From contig URZG01000169.1 of the NCBI GenBank assembly GCA_900552325.1, positions 1 to 5,288 of the forward strand: a stretch of 5,288 nucleotides of DNA, given 5' to 3'. The position numbers and the translations under genes are program-made. The notes beneath the pieces were generated by a model that made no database searches, had not been told where the DNA came from, and saw only the letters and a list, made by a program, of their open reading frames with translations. This DNA is from an uncultured Porphyromonadaceae bacterium (lineage in GTDB: Bacteria > Bacteroidota > Bacteroidia > Bacteroidales > Muribaculaceae). The first letter of the stretch is position 1. Each line of letters opens with the position of its first letter. Positions 1 through 5,288 of the stretch are shown piece after piece.

Positions 1-235
1 CGTCATCGATAAGTTTTATTCCGAATTTTGTGGGGATCATTGGGAGGGCGCCGAGAGCCCAGCGCTTCCACATGGGGGTATAGTCGTCGGGTTCCTTCAG
101 GCAGCAAAGGTGCCCGAAGGTCCACGTCACACAGTAGCCGCCACCCTCGTAGAAGCCATCGTGTCGGTGGTCTGCCTTGAGGATGCCGGCTATATCGCGT
201 GCTACACTCGGCTTCTCGGTGATGCAGAGTATCAT
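1..235 (-). CDS. topB: DNA topoisomerase III, N-terminal part (cut by window edge)
   Basis: Type IA topoisomerase that cuts and rejoins single DNA strands to decatenate DNA and resolve recombination and replication intermediates in the cytoplasm. Only the first 78 codons are visible; family members have roughly 600-700 residues. The N-terminus begins MILCITEKPSVARDIA, the first TOPRIM strand and helix of TopB. Glu7 is the expected catalytic TOPRIM glutamate and Lys8 is the conserved neighbouring lysine. The following YEGGGYCVTWTFGHLC and LKEPDDYTPMWKRW also match TopB closely. The start is the ATG at 235, four bases after the transporter stop codon, so translational coupling is likely. No promoter is visible in that gap, so it is probably transcribed with the transporter and ssb. 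Single-stranded DNA-binding protein is a natural partner of topoisomerase III, which fits the shared cluster. The type IA tyrosine region lies outside the window, so intactness cannot be judged. Confidence 0.93.
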   Translation of the reverse strand, partial: MILCITEKPSVARDIAGILKADHRHDGFYEGGGYCVTWTFGHLCCLKEPDDYTPMWKRWALGALPMIPTKFGIKLIDD

Positions 236-239
236 TATG

Positions 240-2372
240 TTACTGACGGGCGGGAGCTGTTACGTCGCCTTTCTCGGTGTGGAAAGTGAGGGTGGCGGTG
301 CGGGGGAGTGTGCCCTTGAAGGGGAAGTCAACCTCGATTACCTGCACGCCGGTATCCTCGAACTGGAAGTAACGCTCGAAGTCCACGCCGTCGATGTCGG
401 TGGCCTTGATGAGTTTGGAGCCGATGTTGAGGTCGATGCCGTCGATGCGCTGCGAAGTGCCGGGGATACCCATGATGACGATCTGGAGGCGCACGCCGTT
501 GTCAGTGGGGGTGACCTTATCGGGGATGATATTGATCTCGGCGTCAAGCTGATTTACCTGAGCCTGCGCGGTCTGCGGAGCCACAGCCACGGCACCGCCG
601 ACGAGCAGGGGGACGTTGAGCCCCAGAGGGATGAACATGCCCAGGCAGAAGGCAAGCGCGGGCACGCCGAGCCAGTTGAGCAGCAGGGCGAGCACCACAC
701 CGGTGAGGTAGAGGATCCAGGGGGTGTCGCCGCCCATCATGAGGGGTTCGATCACCTTTGCCATGGCGTTGGCCTGGGGTGCCACGAGGGCGTTCTCGCC
801 GGCGAAACCGTAGACCTTGTTGAGCACCAGGATAACGCCGCCTACCGTGGCTGCCGATACCAGGGTGCCGAGGAATTTCCATGTCTCCTGCTTGCGGGGC
901 GTGGAACCGAGCCAGTAGCCTACCTTGAGGTCGGTCACGAAGCCGCCGGCCATGGAGAGCGCCGTGCAGACTACGCCGCCGATAACCATAGAGGCCACGA
1001 TGCCCGACGACCCTTTCAGACCGATTGCCACGAAGATTGCCGAGGCGATGATGAGGGTCATGAGGGTCATGCCCGACACGGGGTTCGAGCCTACGATGGC
1101 GATGGCGTTGGCTGCCACAGTGGTGAAGAGGAAGGCAATGATGGCCACTACCACCCATGCCACGAGTGCCTGCCACCATACATGGATCACGCCGAACCAG
1201 AAGAAAAGGAGTACGGCCACGAGGGCGATGGCGATGAAGAACACGATGTGCTTCATGGAGATGTCCCACTGCCAGCGCACGGGGCGCGCCGTAGACTGGG
1301 AACCCTTGAACTCACGTCCGGCAAGTCCTACGGCCTGGCGTATGATTGGCCACGATTTGATGATGCCGAGCACGCCGGCCATGGCGATACCGCCGATACC
1401 GATCATTCGGGCATAGTTGCTGAAAATCTCCTGCGAGGTCATCGCCTGGATGTCGGTGTTGCCGTATGTGCCCATAAGGGGGATGATCACCCACCACACG
1501 AACAGCGATCCGGCAGTGATGATGAAGGCATAGCGCAGACCGATGATGTATCCCAGACCCAGCACTGCGGCCGAGGTGTTGCAGCTCATCACGAGTTTGG
1601 TCTTCTCCTCTATAACCTGGCCCCAGTGGAACACGGTGGTCTGTAGAGTTCCGGCCCAGAGGCTGAAGGTCTCCACAATATAGTCGTAGAGTCCGCCGAT
1701 AAGCGATGCGATCACAAGCACCTTGGCCTGCGATCCACCCTCCTTGCCGGCAGTCTGGCCCGAGGCGAGCACCTGAGTGGTGGCCGTGGCTTCGGGGAAG
1801 GGGTATTTGCCGTGCATGTCCTTCACGAAATATTTGCGGAAGGGGATGAAGAAGAGTATGCCGAGCACGCCTCCGAGGAGGGAGCTGAGGAAGATCTGGA
1901 GGAAGTTCACCGAGATTTCCGGATATGTGGCCTGGAGGATGTAGAGGGCGGGGAGGGTGAAGATGGCACCGGCCACGATCACGCCGGAGCATGCGCCGAT
2001 CGACTGTATGATTACGTTTTCACCCAGGGCGTTCTTGCGTCCGAGTGCGCCTGACAGACCCACGGCGATGATGGCGATGGGGATTGCGGCCTCGAACACC
2101 TGGCCCACTTTCAGTCCGAGGTAAGCGGCTGCTGCCGAGAAAATCACGCACAGGATCAGACCCATGGTAACGGAGTAGGGGGTTACCTCGCGGTAATCGC
2201 GCGCCGGATGCATCATAGGGCGGTACTGCTCGTCGGCTCCCAGCTCGCGGAACGCGTTCTCCGGCAGCTGCACGGGATCGGCGTCCTCGATCATGAGGTC
2301 CTGCTGTGCCGCCGATGCCGCGGGCTGCTTTGACAGCGCCGGGTCGGTGGTAGTTTTGTTGCTTTTTGCCAT
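240..2372 (-). CDS. OPT-family oligopeptide transporter with an atypical soluble C-terminal domain
   Basis: Inner-membrane secondary transporter of the OPT (oligopeptide transporter) family; characterised members import small peptides or metal chelates with protons. The substrate cannot be told from sequence. The protein has 710 residues. Residues 1-63 are hydrophilic, then about 15 hydrophobic segments run to about residue 598. Family hallmarks are KYPFPEA (189-195), GSNPVSGMT (428-436), TDLKVGYWLGSTPRKQ (480-495) and MFIPLGLNVPLLVGG (579-593). After that last motif, family members as I know them continue with a charged loop and further membrane helices. Here the sequence becomes soluble: residues 605-710 alternate hydrophobic and polar residues with many Gly, Asp and Thr, suggesting a beta-sandwich. 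The junction AVAVAPQTAQAQ resembles a signal peptidase I site. Other reading frames over 240-600 do not encode the missing helices, so a simple frameshift is not the cause. The start ATG at 2372 has no Shine-Dalgarno, as is normal in this phylum. The 26-base gap to ssb holds no clear promoter, so it is probably in the ssb-topB transcript. Confidence 0.93.
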   Translation of the reverse strand: MAKSNKTTTDPALSKQPAASAAQQDLMIEDADPVQLPENAFRELGADEQYRPMMHPARDYREVTPYSVTMGLILCVIFSAAAAYLGLKVGQVFEAAIPIAIIAVGLSGALGRKNALGENVIIQSIGACSGVIVAGAIFTLPALYILQATYPEISVNFLQIFLSSLLGGVLGILFFIPFRKYFVKDMHGKYPFPEATATTQVLASGQTAGKEGGSQAKVLVIASLIGGLYDYIVETFSLWAGTLQTTVFHWGQVIEEKTKLVMSCNTSAAVLGLGYIIGLRYAFIITAGSLFVWWVIIPLMGTYGNTDIQAMTSQEIFSNYARMIGIGGIAMAGVLGIIKSWPIIRQAVGLAGREFKGSQSTARPVRWQWDISMKHIVFFIAIALVAVLLFFWFGVIHVWWQALVAWVVVAIIAFLFTTVAANAIAIVGSNPVSGMTLMTLIIASAIFVAIGLKGSSGIVASMVIGGVVCTALSMAGGFVTDLKVGYWLGSTPRKQETWKFLGTLVSAATVGGVILVLNKVYGFAGENALVAPQANAMAKVIEPLMMGGDTPWILYLTGVVLALLLNWLGVPALAFCLGMFIPLGLNVPLLVGGAVAVAPQTAQAQVNQLDAEINIIPDKVTPTDNGVRLQIVIMGIPGTSQRIDGIDLNIGSKLIKATDIDGVDFERYFQFEDTGVQVIEVDFPFKGTLPRTATLTFHTEKGDVTAPARQ

Positions 2373-2398
2373 AGTAAGTTATGTGATATGATTTGTTT

Positions 2399-2746
2399 TC
2401 AGACAGCGGGCGGCTGTGCGCCGGGTTTGGCGGTGGGACGGGCGAGGATATCGAACGAGTCCACGTAGATTTCCGTCACCTTGCGCTTGATGGCGTTGAA
2501 GTCCTGCCATACGCGGGTGCGCAGTTTACCCTCGAGGTACAGTTTCGTACCTTTGGTGATATATCGTTCGGCGGTAAGAGCGGCGTCATCCCACATTATG
2601 ATGTTGTGCCACTCGGTGATCTCCTGGCCGGACGTGAGCCTTTCGGATGTAGCGAGTGAAAAGGAGGCATAAGGCCGCTTCCCCACGTAATTGATCTCGG
2701 GGTCGCGTCCCACATTGCCTACCAATATTACTTTGTTTACCGACAT
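2399..2746 (-). CDS. ssb: Single-stranded DNA-binding protein, short form without acidic tail
   Basis: Binds single-stranded DNA as an OB-fold protein during replication, repair and recombination. The protein has 115 residues. It opens MSVNKVILVGNVGRDPE, the classic SSB N-terminus. Further matches are FSLATSE (29-35), ITEWHNI (43-49) and LYLEGKLRTRVWQD (69-82). By alignment Trp46 and Trp80 correspond to the DNA-stacking Trp54 and Trp88 of E. coli SSB. The OB fold occupies about residues 1-102 and only about 13 residues follow, ending in KPGAQPPAV. The usual flexible tail and acidic DDDIPF-like tip, which recruits partner proteins, are absent. It may therefore be a secondary paralogue or a lineage-specific form. 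It is the first gene of the ssb-transporter-topB cluster. A consensus promoter ends four bases before the ATG, so a leaderless message is predicted. The start is fixed by the conserved N-terminus. Confidence 0.96.
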   Translation of the reverse strand: MSVNKVILVGNVGRDPEINYVGKRPYASFSLATSERLTSGQEITEWHNIIMWDDAALTAERYITKGTKLYLEGKLRTRVWQDFNAIKRKVTEIYVDSFDILARPTAKPGAQPPAV

Positions 2747-2750
2747 GCCG

Positions 2751-2782
2751 CAAAATTACATCTTTCTTACCCAAAATACAAA
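2751..2782 (-). promoter_or_regulatory. Bacteroidetes-type promoter of ssb
   Basis: Read on the minus strand, TTTG (2782-2779) is followed by a 20-base spacer and TAATTTTG (2758-2751). This is an exact match to the -33 TTTG / -7 TAnnTTTG pattern used by the primary sigma factor of Bacteroidetes. Only four bases, CGGC, separate the -7 element from the ssb ATG, placing the transcription start at or within a base or two of the start codon. The promoter lies between the terminator of the ribosomal operon and ssb, making ssb a separate transcription unit. The transcription start itself is predicted, not observed. Confidence 0.8.
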
Positions 2783-2830
2783 TCCAGTGGCTGTTTTCCG
2801 GACTTTTGCATGATGAAATTCTTTGTAAGG

Positions 2831-2885
2831 AGATAAAATACAAAGCGAGGCTGACGGCCGCGGGAGTGCGGGGTCAGCCTCGTTT
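2831..2885 (-). terminator. Rho-independent terminator of the rpmB-rpmG-DUF4295 operon
   Basis: A perfect 10-base-pair stem is formed by CGAGGCTGAC (2846-2855) and GTCAGCCTCG (2873-2882) around a 17-base loop. It extends on the outer side with a G-T and two A-T pairs. On the minus strand the stem is followed by CTTTGTATTTTAT, a U-rich though interrupted tract. It sits about 60 bases past the stop codon of the DUF4295 gene, as expected for the end of that operon. The plus-strand side also has a pyrimidine run, TTTCTCTT, but no plus-strand gene ends here. Confidence 0.8.
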
Positions 2886-2942
2886 CTCTTCCGGCAAGCG
2901 GGCGGAGACCCGGGTGGGGAAGGGGATATGCGGTAACGCAGA

Positions 2943-3092
2943 TTACTTCAGGATGTCTTTAACGGCATCGTTGGGTACCATCTGCTCCTGGAAAGTGTAA
3001 GCGCCGGTTTTGGGCGACTTCACCATCTTGATTACTTTGGAGTAGGTACGGCCTTCGCCTTTCTGAAGTGATGCGACGGTTTTCTTTGCCAT
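2943..3092 (-). CDS. DUF4295 family small basic protein, probably ribosome-associated
   Basis: A 49-residue lysine-rich protein with the N-terminus MAKKTVASLQKGEG and the core KVIKMVKSPKTGAYTF (19-34), which I recognise as the DUF4295 family of Bacteroidetes. It ends NDAVKDILK. It has no membrane segment, signal peptide or cysteines. It is the last gene of the rpmB-rpmG operon, 33 bases after rpmG, and its terminator follows. Small size, basic charge and a fixed place beside bL28 and bL33 point to a ribosomal subunit role. I recall, without being able to check, that a Bacteroidetes-specific large-subunit protein called bL38 was found in a Flavobacterium ribosome structure and may be this family. 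The family assignment is firm; the ribosomal role is inference. Confidence 0.9.
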   Translation of the reverse strand: MAKKTVASLQKGEGRTYSKVIKMVKSPKTGAYTFQEQMVPNDAVKDILK

Positions 3093-3125
3093 ATCGTGTG
3101 TAGGTTAAGGGTGATGAAGGGAATC

Positions 3126-3314
3126 TTATTTGATTTCTTTGTGAACGGTGACACGTTTGAGGATGGGGTTGTATTTCTTCAGCTCCAGACGCTCGGTTGT
3201 GTTCTTACGGTTCTTGGTGGTGATATAGCGGGAGGTGCCGGGCATGCCGCTTGCTTTGTGTTCGGTGCATTCGAGGATCACCTGTACTCGGTTGCCTTTT
3301 GCTTTCTTTGCCAT
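3126..3314 (-). CDS. rpmG: 50S ribosomal protein bL33
   Basis: Large-subunit ribosomal protein located near the E site. The 62-residue product starts MAKKAKGNRVQVILECTEHK and contains SGMPGTSRYITTKNRKNT, then LKKYNPILKRVTVHKEIK. This is the typical Bacteroidales form over its full length. It has a single cysteine (Cys16), not the two CxxC pairs of zinc-binding bL33, so it is the zinc-independent type. It is the second gene of the operon, 22 bases after rpmB and 33 bases before the DUF4295 gene, with no internal promoter seen. Confidence 0.98.
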   Translation of the reverse strand: MAKKAKGNRVQVILECTEHKASGMPGTSRYITTKNRKNTTERLELKKYNPILKRVTVHKEIK

Positions 3315-3336
3315 TGTGTAAGGTGTCGTTTACTTT

Positions 3337-3594
3337 TTAAAAGACCAGTGTTTTGATTTCGGTGATAAAACCTTTCTCAGCAGCCTGCTTGATGGCGGCG
3401 TCGAGACCCATCTTGTTGATGGTGCGGAGGCCGGCGGCGGATACATTGAGCTCCACCCAGGTGTCCTGTTCCACCCAGTAGAACTTGCGCTTGAAAAGGT
3501 TCACATTGAAGCGGCGCTTTGTGTGGCGCTTCGAGTGCGATACGTTATTACCGGTAATCGCTTTTTTGCCTGTAATCTGACAAATCTTTGACAT
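3337..3594 (-). CDS. rpmB: 50S ribosomal protein bL28
   Basis: Large-subunit ribosomal protein of 85 residues. It begins MSKICQITGKKAITGNNVSHSK, the conserved bL28 N-terminal loop, and continues with HTKRRFNVNLFKRKFYW and LNVSAAGLRTINKMGLD. Only Cys5 is present, so it lacks the CxxC pairs of zinc-binding bL28, matching the zinc-independent type of the neighbouring bL33. It is the first gene of the rpmB-rpmG-DUF4295 operon. It is preceded by an unusually long leader and a consensus promoter at 3761-3792. The start ATG at 3594 is set by the conserved N-terminus; no Shine-Dalgarno is present. Confidence 0.98.
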   Translation of the reverse strand: MSKICQITGKKAITGNNVSHSKRHTKRRFNVNLFKRKFYWVEQDTWVELNVSAAGLRTINKMGLDAAIKQAAEKGFITEIKTLVF

Positions 3595-3757
3595 GGCTGT
3601 TCGGTTGATTTTCTTTTGTGGAATTCAGAATGAAAGGGCGGGGAGTGCGTAAGCAACTGCCTGCCTGATAGAGGTTTTGGAGGCCGCCATCCGGATTCTC
3701 ATATCGCCCCGGCTGCATCACGGCCGGAGGCTTTCAACGCAGGAGCCTCAAAACAGA
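3595..3757 (-). promoter_or_regulatory. Long, potentially structured leader of the rpmB operon
   Basis: About 160 bases lie between the predicted transcription start (near 3756) and the rpmB ATG. On the transcript, the 5'-most segment GUUUUGAGGCU (3754-3744) can pair with nearby AGCCUC (3732-3727), a 6-base-pair hairpin with an 11-base loop. It can instead pair with distant GCCUCCAAAAC (3684-3674), 10 base pairs with one bulged C. The two pairings exclude each other. A further GC-rich hairpin can form between 3723-3727 and 3709-3713. A 25-codon reading frame (3702-3625) also lies in the leader. The pairings are read directly from sequence; a role in ribosomal-protein feedback control is inference. 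Confidence 0.45.
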
Positions 3758-3760
3758 GTG

Positions 3761-3792
3761 CAAAGTAACTCATTTTTTTCGTAATAGGCAAA
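3761..3792 (-). promoter_or_regulatory. Bacteroidetes-type promoter of the rpmB operon
   Basis: On the minus strand TTTG (3792-3789) is followed by exactly 20 bases and TTACTTTG (3768-3761). That is one mismatch from the TAnnTTTG -7 consensus with the standard spacing. The predicted start of transcription is near 3756. The -33 element lies three bases from the -33 element of the divergent nadE promoter. Confidence 0.72.
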
Positions 3793-3795
3793 TTT

Positions 3796-3827
3796 TTTGG
3801 GTGTTAATTGAAAAATTTGTACTTTCG
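3796..3827 (+). promoter_or_regulatory. Bacteroidetes-type promoter of nadE
   Basis: TTTG (3796-3799) is followed by a 20-base spacer and TACTTTCG (3820-3827), one mismatch from TAnnTTTG. Transcription would begin near 3832, leaving a leader of about 20 bases before the nadE ATG at 3853. The leader is A-rich (CTCAAAAGAATATT) and has no Shine-Dalgarno, as is usual in this phylum. The element is divergent from, and nearly touches, the rpmB promoter. Confidence 0.68.
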
Positions 3828-3852
3828 CATACTCAAAAGAATATTGACGACG

Positions 3853-5288
3853 ATGAAAAACGGTTTTTTTAGAGTCGCGGCATGTGTGCCCTCCGTGACG
3901 GTGGCCGACCCCATGGCCAACGCCCGCGCCATAGTGGAGCTGGCCCGTGAGGTCGATGCCCTGGGAGCGGAGCTGGCGGTATTTCCCGAGCTTTCGGTGT
4001 CGGGCTACACCTGCGGCGACCTGTTCCATAACGCCACACTGCTCGACGGCTGCCGCGAGGCCATGAAATATATATGCGACGCCACACGCGCGCTTGACGT
4101 ATGCCTGGTGGTGGGTGTGCCCCGTTTCGCCGGCTGCAAGCTCTACAACTGCGCCGTGGCTGTGCACCGCGGGGAGGAAAAATGCGAGGTGGCCAAGACC
4201 TATATCCCCAACTACAACGAGTTTTACGAGCGCCGCATGTTCGTTCCGGCTGCCGATGCCGCCGACAGCGGCGATATTTTTCATCGCCACGCATCGCGTA
4301 TCTTCAATATCAACGGCGTGATGGTGGGGTTCGAGATCTGCGAGGATCTGTGGGTGCCGGTGCCTCCGTCGTGTCATGCGGCCATGGCCGGAGCGGCTGT
4401 TGTCTGCAACCTTTCGGCATCGCCCGACATCATCGGCAAGCGGGAATATATCACCGACCTGGTGCGCCAGCAGTCGGCCCGCTGCATCTGCGGCTACATC
4501 TACGCTTCGGCCGGATTCGGCGAGTCGTCGACCGACCTTGTGTTCGACGGTAAGGCGATAATCGCGGAGAACGGCCGAATCCTGGCGCAGAACAAGCGGT
4601 GGCAGAACGGCCCGCAGTATGTGATACACGACCTCGATATCGAAGCGATAGCCCGCGACCGCCTGCAGACAGGCACTTTCGCCGACTGTGCCGCACGCGA
4701 GAACGGCGAAAAATATGAGGTGGTTTCGGCCAATATGCTCAATCTCGAGGACTTCATGGAGTTAGGCTCCCGCGAGGAGCTGCACGACAAACTCGAGGAG
4801 ATGAAGAACCGCAGCCTCAACACGCGCAAAGGGCCCGAACTGATCCGCAAGGTCGATCCGCATCCTTTCGTGCCGGCTGATGATTCGGAAATCGACCGCC
4901 GTGCCGACGAGATCATCAACATACAGGTGGCGGGACTGGCCCGGCGCCTTGACGCCACTCACTGCCGCACGGCGGTAATAGGCATCTCCGGCGGACTTGA
5001 TTCCACACTGGCGCTGCTCGTGACCTGCAAGGCTTTTGACAGGATGGGACTTGACCGCAAGGGGATCGTGGCCGTGACGATGCCCGGCTTCGGCACAACC
5101 GGCCGCACCCGCGGCAATGCGCTGAAACTGATGAACGGACTCGGCGTGACCTCCAGGGAGATCGCCATCGGTCCTGCCGTGGAGCGCCATTTCGCCGATA
5201 TAGGCCACGACCCGTCGGTGCGCGATGTCACTTACGAGAACTCGCAGGCGCGCGAGCGCACGCAGATACTGATGGATGTGGCCAACCA
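3853..5288 (+). CDS. nadE: Glutamine-dependent NAD+ synthetase (3' end beyond window)
   Basis: Catalyses the last step of NAD+ synthesis in the cytoplasm: ATP-dependent amidation of nicotinic acid adenine dinucleotide, with ammonia from glutamine. 478 codons are visible. The N-terminal nitrilase-type glutaminase domain covers about residues 7-270 and has its full triad: Glu46 in FPELSVSGYTCGDLF, Lys115 in AKTYIPNYNEFYE, and Cys163 in GFEICEDLW. The synthetase domain follows with the ATP pyrophosphatase P-loop SGGLDST (379-385) and the motif TMPGFGTTGRT just after it. This two-domain form can use glutamine directly, unlike short ammonia-only NadE. Two-domain homologues usually have roughly 540-680 residues, so probably the last 100-200 residues lie past the right edge. 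The start MKNGFFRVAACVPSV matches family N-termini. It is divergently transcribed from the rpmB operon, with its own promoter. Confidence 0.97.
   Translation, partial: MKNGFFRVAACVPSVTVADPMANARAIVELAREVDALGAELAVFPELSVSGYTCGDLFHNATLLDGCREAMKYICDATRALDVCLVVGVPRFAGCKLYNCAVAVHRGEEKCEVAKTYIPNYNEFYERRMFVPAADAADSGDIFHRHASRIFNINGVMVGFEICEDLWVPVPPSCHAAMAGAAVVCNLSASPDIIGKREYITDLVRQQSARCICGYIYASAGFGESSTDLVFDGKAIIAENGRILAQNKRWQNGPQYVIHDLDIEAIARDRLQTGTFADCAARENGEKYEVVSANMLNLEDFMELGSREELHDKLEEMKNRSLNTRKGPELIRKVDPHPFVPADDSEIDRRADEIINIQVAGLARRLDATHCRTAVIGISGGLDSTLALLVTCKAFDRMGLDRKGIVAVTMPGFGTTGRTRGNALKLMNGLGVTSREIAIGPAVERHFADIGHDPSVRDVTYENSQARERTQILMDVAN

Noticed and set aside
240..600. A frameshift as the cause of the odd transporter C-terminus
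   Set aside because: The other two minus-strand frames here give Arg- and Ser-rich sequence with stops and no membrane helices. The in-frame sequence has sensible hydrophobic-polar alternation, so the soluble domain appears real.
1051..1068. Direct tandem repeat of ATGAGGGTC inside the transporter
   Set aside because: It simply encodes the repeated Met-Thr-Leu of the helix after the NPVSG motif; two copies with no other repeat structure.
177..1646. A 489-codon open frame on the plus strand opposite the transporter
   Set aside because: It is the antisense of a clear OPT gene. Its translation is dominated by His, Gly, Glu and Asp from GC-rich complementary codons, with no recognisable domain.
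2373..2398. Possible separate promoter for the transporter in the 26-base gap after ssb
   Set aside because: There is no TAnnTTTG element and no suitably spaced upstream TTTG, so co-transcription with ssb is the simpler reading.
2586..2843. An 85-codon minus-strand frame overlapping the start of ssb
   Set aside because: It begins next to the ribosomal operon terminator, runs through the ssb promoter, and reads ssb in the wrong frame. No family similarity is apparent.
3096..3356. An 86-codon plus-strand frame over rpmG
   Set aside because: Antisense of bL33; hydrophobic-looking Phe and Cys content comes from complementing Lys-rich codons.
3748..4629. A 293-codon open frame on the minus strand opposite nadE
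   Set aside because: It overlaps the well-supported nadE catalytic residues in antisense and runs through both divergent promoters. The translation resembles no family I know.
4451..5231. Several minus-strand open frames opposite the 3' part of nadE
   Set aside because: All are Arg-, Ser- and Pro-rich shadows of GC-rich nadE codons, mutually overlapping and without start context.

Overview
The window looks like ordinary chromosomal sequence from a Bacteroidales bacterium. Evidence: bL28 and bL33 of the Bacteroidetes type, a DUF4295 small protein (a family I know only from this phylum), no Shine-Dalgarno sequences, and three promoters matching the Bacteroidetes pattern TTTG-N20-TAnnTTTG. The sequence is clearly GC-rich for the order, which with the protein sequences makes Muribaculaceae or a close relative plausible. 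That family-level placement is an inference.

Layout, left to right. Positions 1-2746 hold a minus-strand cluster read ssb -> OPT-family transporter -> topB. The gaps are 26 and 4 bases, and the only recognisable promoter lies before ssb. topB (DNA topoisomerase III) runs off the left edge with only its first 78 codons visible. Positions 2747-2942 hold the ssb promoter and the terminator of the next operon. Positions 2943-3594 hold a minus-strand ribosomal operon, rpmB (bL28) -> rpmG (bL33) -> a 49-residue DUF4295 protein, with gaps of 22 and 33 bases. Positions 3595-3852 are a 258-base divergent regulatory region: a leader of about 160 bases for rpmB that can fold in two competing ways, and two back-to-back promoters. 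From 3853 to the right edge nadE (glutamine-dependent NAD+ synthetase) runs on the plus strand and is cut after 478 codons.

Functionally these are housekeeping genes: ribosome assembly, NAD biosynthesis, single-stranded DNA binding and DNA decatenation, plus a peptide-type transporter. I see no mobile element, CRISPR array, tRNA, rRNA or defence system.

The most unusual point is the transporter. The OPT membrane domain stops just after its conserved late motif (about residue 593). The usual last membrane helices are replaced by a soluble, beta-rich domain of about 105 residues, and the junction resembles a signal-peptide cleavage site. Second-tier points are an SSB without the acidic C-terminal tip, a predicted leaderless ssb mRNA, the switch-like rpmB leader, and the rpmB and nadE promoters placed so that two polymerases could probably not bind together.
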